A stretch of DNA of 64,000 nucleotides from Erythrocercus mccallii (Eukaryota > Chordata > Aves > Passeriformes > Dicruridae): the NCBI GenBank assembly GCA_013397435.1, contig VZRG01000198.1, positions 276,925 to 340,924 on the forward strand, written 5' to 3'. The translations under genes were made by a program, and so were the position numbers. Position 1 is the stretch's first letter. The number at the start of each line of letters is the position of its first letter. Positions 24,500-36,345 of the stretch are shown here, piece after piece. The notes below the pieces were generated by a model that saw only the letters and a program-made list of their open reading frames with translations, had not been told where the DNA came from and made no database searches.

Positions 24500-24620
24500 C
24501 CCCTTTGGAGATATCATTTGGGGCCAATTTCCTTATTTTGTAGTCAGGCAAAACTCCCATTGACGTCAATGGGAATTTTCCTCCCATAAAAAATGGGGGC
24601 TCAGGTTTGGCCCTGATTGT
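24500..24620. repeat. Old amniote repeat with self-complementary core
   Basis: Phrases such as GGGGCCAATTTCCTTATTTTG, CAAAACTCCCATTGACGTCAATGGG and TCAGGTTTGGCCC resemble an old interspersed repeat I know from turtle, crocodile and bird DNA, where the core usually reads CATTGACTTCAATGGG. Here one base is changed and makes a perfect palindrome. The family name is not certain. Confidence 0.45.
24556..24573. promoter_or_regulatory. 18-bp perfect palindrome containing a CRE (TGACGTCA)
   Basis: CCCATTGACGTCAATGGG is its own reverse complement and holds the full CREB/ATF site TGACGTCA. The flanking bases extend the symmetry imperfectly to 17-base arms. The site is seen directly; binding or enhancer function is inference. 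Confidence 0.45.
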
Positions 24621-27600
24621 TTTGTCAGCTTAGACCACTTCGGATAATGCCATAATTCTAAACACCCATCGGTGGGCACAGTGCTTCTGTAATTATTTAA
24701 GATATCCTCAGATTGCATAAAGAGGTAAAATAAGGAAAAACAATCATCAGCAGCCTTTTTTTTTCAGTCTTCCCTAATGCATCTTGTATGAATTGTTGGA
24801 CCTCCTCATATGCATAAAGATAGCAGGTATTTTGAATTTAATCTTTCAAAATGCATTTTAAATCAGACATATGATAATATCTTGTAAGTAGAAATGTTAA
24901 TAAAAATGCGTCACATTTAGGGATGTTCATAAATGTGAACTGCTTACTCCACCCCAAGCTTAGGAAAAGTAAATGTTATCCATTTTCACATAGTGTTTTA
25001 GCCAAAGTCTTTTAAGCATATAACTTTACAGCTTTCATAAAAAGGGCATAAAAATGAAAAATGTGTTTTGCAATGAATCTGCCACTGATATGAGTGTTCA
25101 GTTAAATGGACCATGCAAGAAAAGAGGAAAGAGTTGCTACTGGGGTATTGCCAGTGATATTCTTTGACACTTCTATGGTCTCATGTGTTCCCGATCAAGC
25201 AGTACAGAGTGCTGGAAAATCCCAAATCAATTAGCTTGAAACTAGAGCAGTCTATATACATTTGATATGCAGTCAGAGGACTCTGACTTGAAATGACTGG
25301 CACTGAACTATGGCCTTTCTATTAACTTACCTTAAACCGATCTTGCCCTTTTGTTGACACAAAAATCCACCAACTCTATTTATACCCTGGAAAATTGCAT
25401 GTTTCAGCTTAGACAACAGATTCAAACTGTGTTTTTACTAGTGGCAGCCATTTGGAATTCTTTCCTACCACACTGTATCCCATTTCACTTTAAATTTTCT
25501 CTTCTGGACACACACAAGATTCATACTTCTGTAAAATAAAGTTACCAAATCTGGTAATTTATCATTGACATTACCCAGCGAAATATGTAACTGGTTCTAG
25601 TCCAGCTCTTAAATTTGTTGTATTTTGTTCCCATCACATAAATCTCAGTTTTCCTGGTGCAGTTCAGTACAGTTCCCAGGGTAAGATACAGGCTGCCATA
25701 CGTGTTGTACTGCATGTGCAGAGACAAGAGTGTCAGCTGTGCTCTCCTATGCTTTGTCTTCAGCCCCAGCCCTCCCTCCTGTCCTTCTGTGCAGCTGGTT
25801 TGAGGACAGATGACTATGAAATAAGACTGTTAGTTGATCCATTTGAGCCATTGTTTAAACCCTTAGAGCTGGTGGATGCCAAGATTGCGATGGCTCATAG
25901 AGTTGCCTCCCAGCTTTGTGGTGCAGGTTCCCAGGAAGAATCAGAAAGGGAAGTTCCAGGGAAGAACAGATAGATTCTCCTTGTTGCAGAAAGCCTACCT
26001 GCAATCTGACCTGGGAACCAATGTTGAGTTCCCATGGCTTCTCTACTTGTAATCTTTTGATTTTGATGCAACTCCCCCAAACACCAGATAGCAAGAGAGC
26101 TGTTGATTTGGGGAGACAGCTCCTCTGCTGTGCAACCACTCATTCTGACTGAAGAAAGAACAGGAAGCCCTAAGAAAAGGCTACATAAATATTTCCATCA
26201 TCTATTCTGTCACACCCTTATACACATAGAAAGATGTATTTCGAGCATAGTAGAAGCTCTTAATGAAGTGTGAAAAACAGAATGCCCCAGAGAATCGTTT
26301 TCCTTGTGAAGCTAAAAAGTGGAAATGCATCATGAATATATTTGCATTTTTGCTACCCACTGGCCTACCTTCCATAAAGCTGAAGTCTTCCTCTTCCAGT
26401 GCTAGAAATCTGGAACCACTCATGACGATTAAATTCCCTTAAAGAAAAATAAGAAAGAGAGAAACAGAATTATTTATTGTGGCCAAGGAATGCACAAACT
26501 ACTGGAAGAATTTTATAACTGTTAAACACAATATAACAGAGAGGTTATGCCAGTCTTCAGGATAAAAAAAATAGTCCCATGAGGAATTCAGCTTCTTACT
26601 TGCTGTCTTATGTAATTTCATTCTCCTCTATATAGATACTGTTTAGTTTTAAGTATAAAAGTAATATCAGATTTGTTTTTCATATGCAAGAAATCCCATT
26701 TCCATCCGTTCAAGAATAATCTGCTATGACTGAATTTGTGTTCTTGGGCCTAAGGAAAGATACTTAGATCATTTTTCAGACAACTGATATGTAAAGGACC
26801 TGCCACTGCTCTTCCAAACATGTCCAACTCAGATGCATCTTGTTCTTTGCTGTTAGAGAATGTGGGTCAAATTTTTGCTCTCCTCATGGCAACTCACTTA
26901 AGTTTCCTCTTTGGCTACGCTGACCATTGCATCCTGAGCAGGCACAGGGACTCTCTGTCCTGCACATGCACAGTTGACCCCTACAGTAGAGAAAATGGGA
27001 CAGATGTCAATCTCAGGGACAAGTGCCATGACAGACTGTGATTGCTAAAAATGTTTCCTTCTCAGAACAGTACAACCTTGCCTATACTCCTCCTGGGAAA
27101 GTCTCTGCCCTGTGCTAACCCCTTCACTTTATTTGGGAGAGTTTTAATGGTCTCATGTCAAAACTGGGAAGTATTCTTACAATTACATTTAACAGAACAT
27201 CCTGGGAAATAGTTCAAATTGATGTCCTGACTGTAATTGTTTTACTAGCATAAATGTAGTCCAAAATATCTCAAATCTACCCCATTAAACTTGGAACAGT
27301 AAGGAGTACACTTGAACTGGCTTGCACGGCAAGCATAAACCATAGTGTGATATGAGTTCTCAATGGTCTTTCTGACTTAAACTGAAGTCTCACTCAGTAT
27401 TGCCAGTTAGTGGTAACTTGGGAACAGAGCAAAAATGGTGAAGACGAGTAAGAACAGCATTAAGAAATAAATTCAAGCCTTTGAAAATGTTGAATAAATG
27501 TATCTATGTAGCTTTTAAAACAAATGATGGACATCTCTCAAGACTGCTGAAATATTATCCCTCCATTTTTTCCCCATAACTTTATTCCTTTGTCTAACCA

Positions 27601-30600
27601 GGAATAATTTAGTACAGCTGAAATTTGGGAGCTGAATTGAAATGCAACTGGGATTAATCCCAGTAAAGTTATTTGCCTCATGCCAGCTATTGACTTCAAT
27701 TCAATGAGTAATTTTAATTGCATCATGAGTGTCTGAAACACCTTCTATTCAACAGACCTCTTGGAAAAGTGAAGGCTTCTTGTTGGGATAAATCCTTTTT
27801 ATTTCTTTCTTTTTTACAGTGTATGAGGACTTAAAAAGAACTTAATCATCAAACGCCAGACTAAATTAACAGCAGTGTTCAGAACAAAGCAAAAGTACTG
27901 GAAAACATGCAACTCTTTATAATTAATTTTCAGTCCCAGTGGGAAAATGAACAAATGTCATTAAAACCTAAAAGAAAAGTAATTATATTTTGCATATCAC
28001 TGCATAGACACCTTCAGAAGTGCAAGTTTGATATTCTCACATTTGTTGAAACAAAGAGAAAATCCAAATTTATGCTTGCAACTGTATTATTTTTTCTTAA
28101 GTATTTCAGACCTTTCATCTATTGTATCATGAACTTTTTTACAGAGAAAAACAAACAATTCAATAATAAAATTTGTGTAATTTCATGGTTTTAACTTCCT
28201 TTCTTGTGAAGTGGTCAAAAAAAGCATGTTTATTCATTTTCATTACAGAACTTTTTGGCGAAGACTTAATTTTGGAATAACTTCCTTGACATTTCACTTA
28301 CCAGTGTAAAGAAAAATTAAGAGGGGCAAAGAGGAATTTCCACCTGGAAACTTTATCGTTGATGCTGCTATTGTTCTGTGACAACCAACAGCTATTCAAA
28401 ATCTTCCTCAGTTACAAGAGAGAATGATATTTGCATGTTAATAATATGTTATTTTTTACAGTATGGTTTGTTTACATGCAACTTTGAGGTAGCACTTCAC
28501 AGTCATCCTAAGACATTTTGTTTCATGAATCATGTAAAACTGCTCCTAATCTGCATGAGATATAGGCTTTAGAAACTGAAAAGAACTTCAGGAACTCACC
28601 AGTTCTGAAGAAGATCTTTGCAGTATCAAGATCAAAGCAAAAGTGTTCCTGGAATTCCTTCTCAGCAGAAGATAGTGTTTCAGGAAATCATCACTGAGTC
28701 AAAAACATGTACGGTACATTGATGTACAACATCCCTGAATAGTGTGTCTGTATCACATTAAATTCCACATTAGCCCAGTACAAGGTGTGTGATGTATAGG
28801 CTTGACTACGCCTCTGCACAGTTAAAATAGATTTATAGATCAGTGTTTTCCTTATGTGTCAGGAGAGCTGTTGTAAAAAAGTACCCCATAATACCAGGAA
28901 GTGGGAAAAAACTGGAAATGTGGTTGCATGTAAGGATAGAAACTCCTAGTAAACACCGTACTCTGAAACTGAAAGGCTGTGGAGCAGTTATTAAGCCCAT
29001 TAAAGCTAACAGGAGCAGTTCTGACCACAAGAATTAATTTAATTCACATACAGACTTGGGTCCTCTGAACAAGTTTGCATAAAACAAGAGCAAACCTGAA
29101 ACCTTGTAAAAAAAAAAACAACCCAGACTTGAAGTGAACCAAGCCTCTTCCTGAGGGTTGGAAAAAATTTGATTAATTGTTTAATTTTCACGTTCCTCAT
29201 CTTTTCCATTTTCAGCTGGGGGAAAAAGGGGACAAGAGAGCATTCTGTGGTATTTTTACTGGCCTGACTGAAGCTGAAGAGGTATTAGAGGTAATCTCAT
29301 GAGAAAATTTGACCTTGCAAGATTTCCAATTGATTTCCAAAGCCAAAAGGTTCAGATATATTTGGATAGACTTTGAACAAAAATCCAAACTTCAGTATGC
29401 TTGCCTGATATGAAGATCCAAATGTTTTTATATACCTTTCTTCCCCTCCTTGATGAGCACACATTTATATTGTGTGTACATTTGCATGTGTTATTTGTGA
29501 TACTTGGGAAAATACATGTACATCCAAGTTCTTGTCAGAGGGATTTCGGGGTTGAAGTGCTAATTCATGACTCAAAATAAAAGTTGATATGAAACATAAG
29601 TGCTAAGTACTCCAGAAAGTAGATGATGAAAAAATTGTTGAGCTATATGCAGTCTTCAGTCTCATTAGAAAGTCAGAAAGAGATGGAATGGAAAAAATTA
29701 ACTTGTCAACATAGCCATATATAATTTTCAAAGAGCTCAATGTGAGCACAAGATGTTGTACTGACCACTGAAATAAATCAAAAAGCTGTGAATTGTTCCA
29801 GAGATTTATTGATTTAATTACCAATCATAACACAATGTGTTTGTTTTAAAGTAATACTACAAAAAAGGAAAAACACGTATTTAGGCAGCTCTTGAACTGA
29901 GAAGCAGAGCCTTTGAAATGAGTGAGTTACAGACAGTGTGTAAATCTCTCAGTTACTATACAAAACTTTAAAAAGCTTTCTACAGAGAAGTGCAGCATCA
30001 ACAGAGAATGCTAAATGTTAGAGATTCCAATTGAGATCTTTTTGACCTCAGAGTAGCTGAAGATTTCTCTATGATCTTAGTGATCACTGAAACCTGAAAC
30101 AGGAAAGGAGCACACTGACCAGGAAGATGACTTAGCATGGGAAAATCATTGACAGTGTCCAGTTTTACATGCATACAGCACCTAAAAATAACTACCCAGA
30201 AACACTTGTACCAAGAGAGCAGGAGCCTAAACAAAATTACCTGATACATCTATCTTAATATTTTCCAGCATTTCAGTATTTGAATATCCTGATTCATTAC
30301 AGTTAAGCACAAGCTCAAATCTTCTGAGGCAGTTCACAGGCTGAAGGTTAGTGTGAAAGTGCTGTTCTGGGACAGGTCTGCATCCCAGAGGAGTAGGAGA
30401 AACAGGAGCAAACAAACTGACATATAATTGTGGATAGGGAGCAAAAAGGGCAAATATACATAACACAATGCAAGAGAAGTCACAATGATTAAATTCACTG
30501 TCTTATGATGGATCCTTTTGTTGAGGTCAGATTTTCCTCCTCAGGATGTTCTGCTGAAAACCTTTGTTGGACTGAAGAACCTTGTTGGGGTTGTCCAGAG

Positions 30601-32840
30601 AAACCACAAGTTATGCAATAGGTCTTTTTGCCATAAGAGCACAAAACAATTTATACATTTATTTGAACAATACTTGTAATCCAGAAATTTCAAAGGTTTT
30701 GATTTTCGGGGCCTTGGTTCTTCCAAAATGGGACCAGAGTAAGCTTGTGTGTGTTCAAAGTAAACAAACAGGATACAAGGCCCTATGAAATGAAAAGTGA
30801 AGTAAGTGAATTCGACTTAGTGTTTTAGACTAAAAATTATCTCCTCCTATAAGGAATTGAGAACAACACAAGAATTCCATTTTCTGCATTCAGAGAGATG
30901 AAATTAAACATAAATGAATACTGTTTCATTGGGACAAAATTTTATTTTCCAGGCTGTCCACGGGCACAATTAAACTCTAAACTGAATCTCTGGGATTTAA
31001 TTTGGACCTGATTTTTTTTGGTCATTAAGGAGTAAAAGTTAGTAACATCTAAAATAGTGTAACCTACATCTCTCTCAGAGCTGAAAAAACCAGAAATTTT
31101 AACGATCTATAAAGTTTTATGAGTTACTGAACTTTACTCAACAGTGCTTCAGTGGGATTTCTAGAAACATCAAAAGAATAAAAAGTCCAAATGTAACATC
31201 ATTCCACTTTGGTGGCTAAGAATTAATAAAGTTAAAACCTCTTCCAAACTCTGTCATTTAACTCCATAGCATAACTCTTGTTACACTAAGGTTCATTGCC
31301 AAGAATTTATAGTAGTTGAAGGAGCAAATGAAAAATGGCCAGAAAGAGCACAGTTTTGTTAGGCAACATGGTCCAGGTACAAGATTTTGGCTTCTCTGAA
31401 AGAAGGGGCTGTGGCCAAAACTACTTGAGTGTAACAGCCTCCTGATAGTATGCAATTATGTAACAATGACTCTAGTCATTAATATCCATTTTAGCTGTCT
31501 CAAAGTCCTGAGCAATCCAATGCCATAACCTCTCCCAAAGTGCATCAAGTCAACAGCCCAAAGAGGTTCCCAAGACCTAAGCAAGCAGAATAATAATGAT
31601 AGCTGAGAATAAACACCTTTGTTCAGTAAAATTAATTGTTGCAATGCTAGAGTCTGTGACCAGGTCATTACCTTAAAAGCAGGTCTTGATGTGGCAGCTG
31701 AGCAACCATGATAAAAAAGCTCATATGTAGAGGGCATGAAGCTGTTCTTTCCTAGCTCATATCTAGGCCAATGGAGGAAGAACTTATGAGTGAAAATCTG
31801 GGCTGGAACTGGCCAGCGTGTCTCTGGTGTAGGCAGGAGTACTGCTATGGCTATAGGATACTGCCATTATCTAGGGTTTGTGTTCACTAACTGGCAGGAG
31901 AAGAGACGAGAAGACTGAGAGAATATATGGAAGACAGACAAAATGGATGAAGCAGCAGAGGTTAACAGCACTGACCCAGCAACTGAGTTTCCCTTGCTGG
32001 GAAGAGGTGCAGTTATAGGGAAACTCTTGCACTGTAGTTTAATGTAGGCAGAGCTAACCCTCCACGCTCTCTGCTGCAGCCATTTGAGGCCTGAGGCCTC
32101 AAAAGTATGTCTGCAGAGATGGATGGAGGAGACCATCTAGTTTCTGTAAAGTCCCTAATTTGTCACTGATTTCCATAGGTTAGGCATCTAAAAATTAAGT
32201 TAGGCACTTAATATCTTTCATGGACATGGCCCCTTATCCTTAAAAAAATAAAATTATTTGGATTCCTTATTAACAATTCCAAAGACACATTCCTCACAGT
32301 CACTGCTAGCACTTCTAAAAGCAGCAAGGGCTCCCATGTAGGTCAGAGACAGGCAGCAAAATCTATAACTCTTTTCATTGTCAGTCGTGGTGGATGACCT
32401 CAGTGCGAGTTAGCTGAAAGTATACGAGAAGTACAAATTGAACAGGATTTAGCAAGCATGCTGAACCCCCAGCCTTGCATTTGCTAGACCAGTGCAGGAA
32501 GGGAGTTATGGAGTTTATTTCTCTGTCCCCAGATGGAGAAGCCTGCAGGGGAGGTGAAATTAAGTATTTTCCGTAGGACTATTCCTTTGGCATAGGGGAT
32601 GGGCAGATGAATGCATAGAGGTGACTAAGGAAGAAGCAGAAGTGGTGATCAAGGTTGTCATCTTTGTCAGATCACAGGCTGAAGGTGACAGTTTGATAAG
32701 CCAATATATTTGACAGATAGAGTGAGGCTAAATGTGAATGATCTTAAAGGCAAAGGTAAGTTGCTTGTGTTCAAAAACACAAAACCACTGCAAGAGCACA
32801 AGGAGGTGGTGATGCAGCCAAAGCAATGAGCTGGGAACAG
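24621..32840. other. Intergenic, no gene seen
   Basis: Eight kilobases of AT-rich sequence. Short ORFs only, no splice-linked exons, no young repeats recognised. Around 27640-27720 there is text similar in style to the old repeat at 24500. Confidence 0.55.
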
Positions 32841-33078
32841 GGTTCTAATCCTGCTATTTTAGACAGAAGTGAAGGCAGCAGTAGTGCTGGAACATGGCTG
32901 GAGACCAGATTATTACAGACAAAAGGCAAAAAGATGCGATACTGCCATGAGCCTTAGCTGGTTCTAATCCTGCTATTTTAGACAGAAGTGAAGGCAGCAG
33001 TAGTGCTGGAACATGGCTGGAGACCAGATTATTACAGACAAAAGGCAAAAAGATGCGATACTGCCATGAGCCTTAGTT
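32841..33078. repeat. Near-perfect 119-bp tandem duplication
   Basis: Two head-to-tail copies, 32841-32959 and 32960-33078, both starting GGTTCTAATCCTGCTATTTT and ending TGCCATGAGCCTTAG. I find them identical except for the last few bases (GCT against GTT), about 98-99 percent identity over 119 bp. The unit is unique-looking DNA, not a known repeat. The high identity means a recent event or an assembly artefact. Confidence 0.95.
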
Positions 33079-36000
33079 GACTGCTGCAAGAAAGGATAAA
33101 TCTGTGAGCTATTATGTAAGAGGAGGCAAATTGACTTGGCTCATACAGTGACTGATAGAAGGAGAAGAATCTAAAATTTTTCCTGATCATGGGCTGGAGA
33201 AAGTATGAGGTTAAGAGTGAAAAAATTGGGGAAAATTGACCATAGATATAGTTTTAATCATTAATGATTGTCAGAGGTGTGGAAGTGAACTGTTAAAATG
33301 AGGATAACATAGGGGAAGAGAGATAGATTTGCAGAGGTAAATTTTTAGGAGATGAGCATCTACAAATAGGATAAAGCTCAGATCTTTAAAGAAATCTTTC
33401 TGCCTCTCTGATTTCCCCTGTTGCCTAGGCAGCTGGAAAAGTCATGGGCATCACCTAGTATTTGCTTACTAAAAGTATAATTTGCTAAATTTTGTTAAGT
33501 TTTTCTCACTTCTACAACAGGTTGTGTGTTGGTTACACGGCAAATTGTCTCCACTACAGACATTGCAGATACTGATGGGGGACTACTGGCAGTAATGGTC
33601 ATAACAGAGTTCGTGGGTTTATGAAAAAGGACAATACTTTCAGTGCAGTGATAAGATCCACCCCAAAATGTGACAATTTACTGGCTTTAAAATGGGCCTG
33701 GTGTTCTACACATTTTATATACAACCAATGGACAGGAAAATACTTGATGGACATGTCATTCTCTTCAAAAACACCAGCTTTGCAGACAGGTTGGATTAAG
33801 TCCCATCAGCATGCCATGGTTCAGTTTTTCTTACTTGCCTTGCTGCCCCCCTCCTCAGTCACTTTTATTGATGGACATGGCACTCTCCCTGCCAGTCTCA
33901 AGAGAAATGGGGCAGTAGGGGCTTCTCTGCTCTCTTTTGGTCACTCATTTAATCACAGTGGCAGACTTGGTGTCTAATGTGAGACATCAAGATGAACTGG
34001 CCTTCAAATTTGCTTCAGGACCCATCTTATGACAGGTTTTAACTCCACCAAAGAGTATCAGCAACATTCTCACAGATTTTTTTCTAAGAAACCTCAACAG
34101 AAACTATTTGAAGAGATAGTAGTAATTATTTCTTCCTACAAAAAATATCTCTTGAAAATGTCTAAAAATCAGAGTGATGGTTGGAGTGCTGAGTCTGATA
34201 AACAGAATATCTTACCAACATTTTTGGCTTAAGAGAAAAAGAAAAGAGGCAAGTCTTTGTATACCTGAAATAGTTATTAACAGTTTTTAATAGGAGGAGA
34301 CCAAACTTGTTCAACTTCTTTTATAGTAAACATGTCTGGTGGGTTGAGGGAGAAGAGGGAAAATCATGCATACTTTTTAAACAGTCTGGTTGGATAGCTG
34401 GCAAGTGCACCTGTAGGGCATATGTGAATGTATAAACTCACACATGTTCACTTTAAAGGACACCGTCAGCTTGCTTCGGAGTTTTTGTTTGCTCTTTAAT
34501 CTGCATTAATACCCTCTTAGAAGCTTAAAACCCATTATTTATTTCCCTATTGATTTCCTTCTTCTCTTTCTCATTGTCAAACCGTTTCTGTGTATGTTTT
34601 GCTTTGTTTTGAGTGGAGATAAAATTAACACAGCTGGTCTTTTTTAACAACCCAAACAACTCAAATTTGTACCACACCTTATCAGGGCAGAGAGAACAAG
34701 GACAAGAGCGTCAGCAGACAGAATGCTGGGTAGGCATACCAGGGGATTGCTGCTTCGTGGTGCTATACTTAGGCTAGCCTTTGAGAGGGCACCAAGGCAA
34801 TGCAGTTCCTATTTTGGTCACCTGGACCAATGAGGGAGGACAGACAGATTAAAGAAGTTCAGTTCCTCTAAAAATGTGAGTAACCACTTGCTGCTCCTTC
34901 TTGAACAAAATTAATTAAAAAACAACAGTGGCCTTCGTCTTAGTCTGTGAAGTCACGTTAACACCAATCCAATTGTGTAAAGGGATGTGGTATAAGAGCT
35001 GCTAAGTTTGAGCACTTCTGTTTTCAATTCTTGCTGCTGTTATGAGCATGGGTCTGTTTGCAGTGATGCAGAGCTCCATGAAGAGCTCTGGGGGCAGAGG
35101 CTGCCTGTACTTGCCACTACCTTGGGGTGCTGCAGGCACCAGACACACCATAAGAGGCGGCCAGTAGAAGTCCCCTGCTCCTCACTCTCTCCATACGTGG
35201 GGCAAAAAGGGTGCAAAGAAGACCTTGCCAGAAAAGCAGTGATGGCAATGAGTCATTCAGAGTAATGGGCTTTCCAAGTAGATTGAAGTGGAGAGAAAGA
35301 AAAGAGCAGAGAAGCAGGTAAAGGAGAGTTTCCTAGTCAATCCACTCTGCAACAGGTCTTTGCTGCAACCTACAGCTACCTTTGGAGATTTATCTGTGGT
35401 CATTTCTCACTTGGGCATTGCCTGTAGGATCTGTTCCAGAACAGATTAGTTTAGCAGCTGACTCTCATTTTAAGGTATTTGATCAAGTGAGGAGACTGGC
35501 AAGAGAGCAGTCAATGTTCAAGGATCAAAAAAATATTTTTGTCTTCATCTTTGCAGCTTTGTCAAAATCCAGTAACTCTCCTTTAAGGTTCCATGTGGAT
35601 GAAAGGGTTTTGTGGTTTCACTGAATTTTCCCTCTAAAGGGAGGAGCATTGCCTTTGACAGCTTGCTTAACTCTGAATGGAGGCAAGCAGGACTGGCACT
35701 GGTCCTGTGCTGGTGTTGTCTCTGATGGTATGTTTGGACCAGTTTGCAAATGAATCCTTGCAAGCAGAAAGTACATGAAGGTCTCATTAAACAAAGTACT
35801 TGGCTAAAACATACAGAGTAAGCTGTGCAAGAGATCCAAAACTGGTGTTTCATCCATGTTTGAGATTTCAGAGGACTGTTGTCCTTTGGAACATGACTCT
35901 CCAAAGGTTGCCATGAAACACCAGATTCTGATCTCAGCAATAGCTACAAAAGCTGAGTGAAATAACAGAGTGAAAAGAGAAATTCACACCCAGTGTATTA

Positions 36001-36178
36001 CTGGATTAAGTGTTTTATGTTCCCACTAGGTTTTCAGCTTGTCCCATGATCAAATCACCCAAAAATTCTGCTGTTTGCACCAGCCCTTAAGCCATTCATT
36101 GATAACGCGGGTTTTCCTGTTCCTTTCATCTACTGCTGAAGGCTAATACACAAAGGCAAAGAAAACACTCTAAAAATG

Positions 36179-36345
36179 CCGAGATGAAAAGCCATCCTCA
36201 CAAGGAGGTCAGACGCGGCTGTTTCGTCCTCTGCTAAGTAGCTCTCGGCACGGCTTTCCCACCTGGACTGGTGGGATGGCAGTTCAGGGCTTCCTTCTGC
36301 CATCTTCTGCCCCTTGGCAGTACTGCGAGCCGGGAACAAACGCTT
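36179..36345. other. Small CpG cluster in CpG-poor DNA
   Basis: About nine CpG dinucleotides (for example GACGCGG, TTTCGTCC, CTCGGCACGG, TGCGAGCCGGG, AAACGC) occur in 167 bases, while neighbouring kilobases have few. No promoter elements or gene are recognised next to it. Confidence 0.5.

Noticed and set aside
25480..25510. Translated string HFTLNFLFW resembling the end of TSPAN8 exon 1
   Set aside because: The next bases are ACACAC, so there is no GT donor, upstream codons do not match KYSMF, and the true exon was found at 52253-52312.
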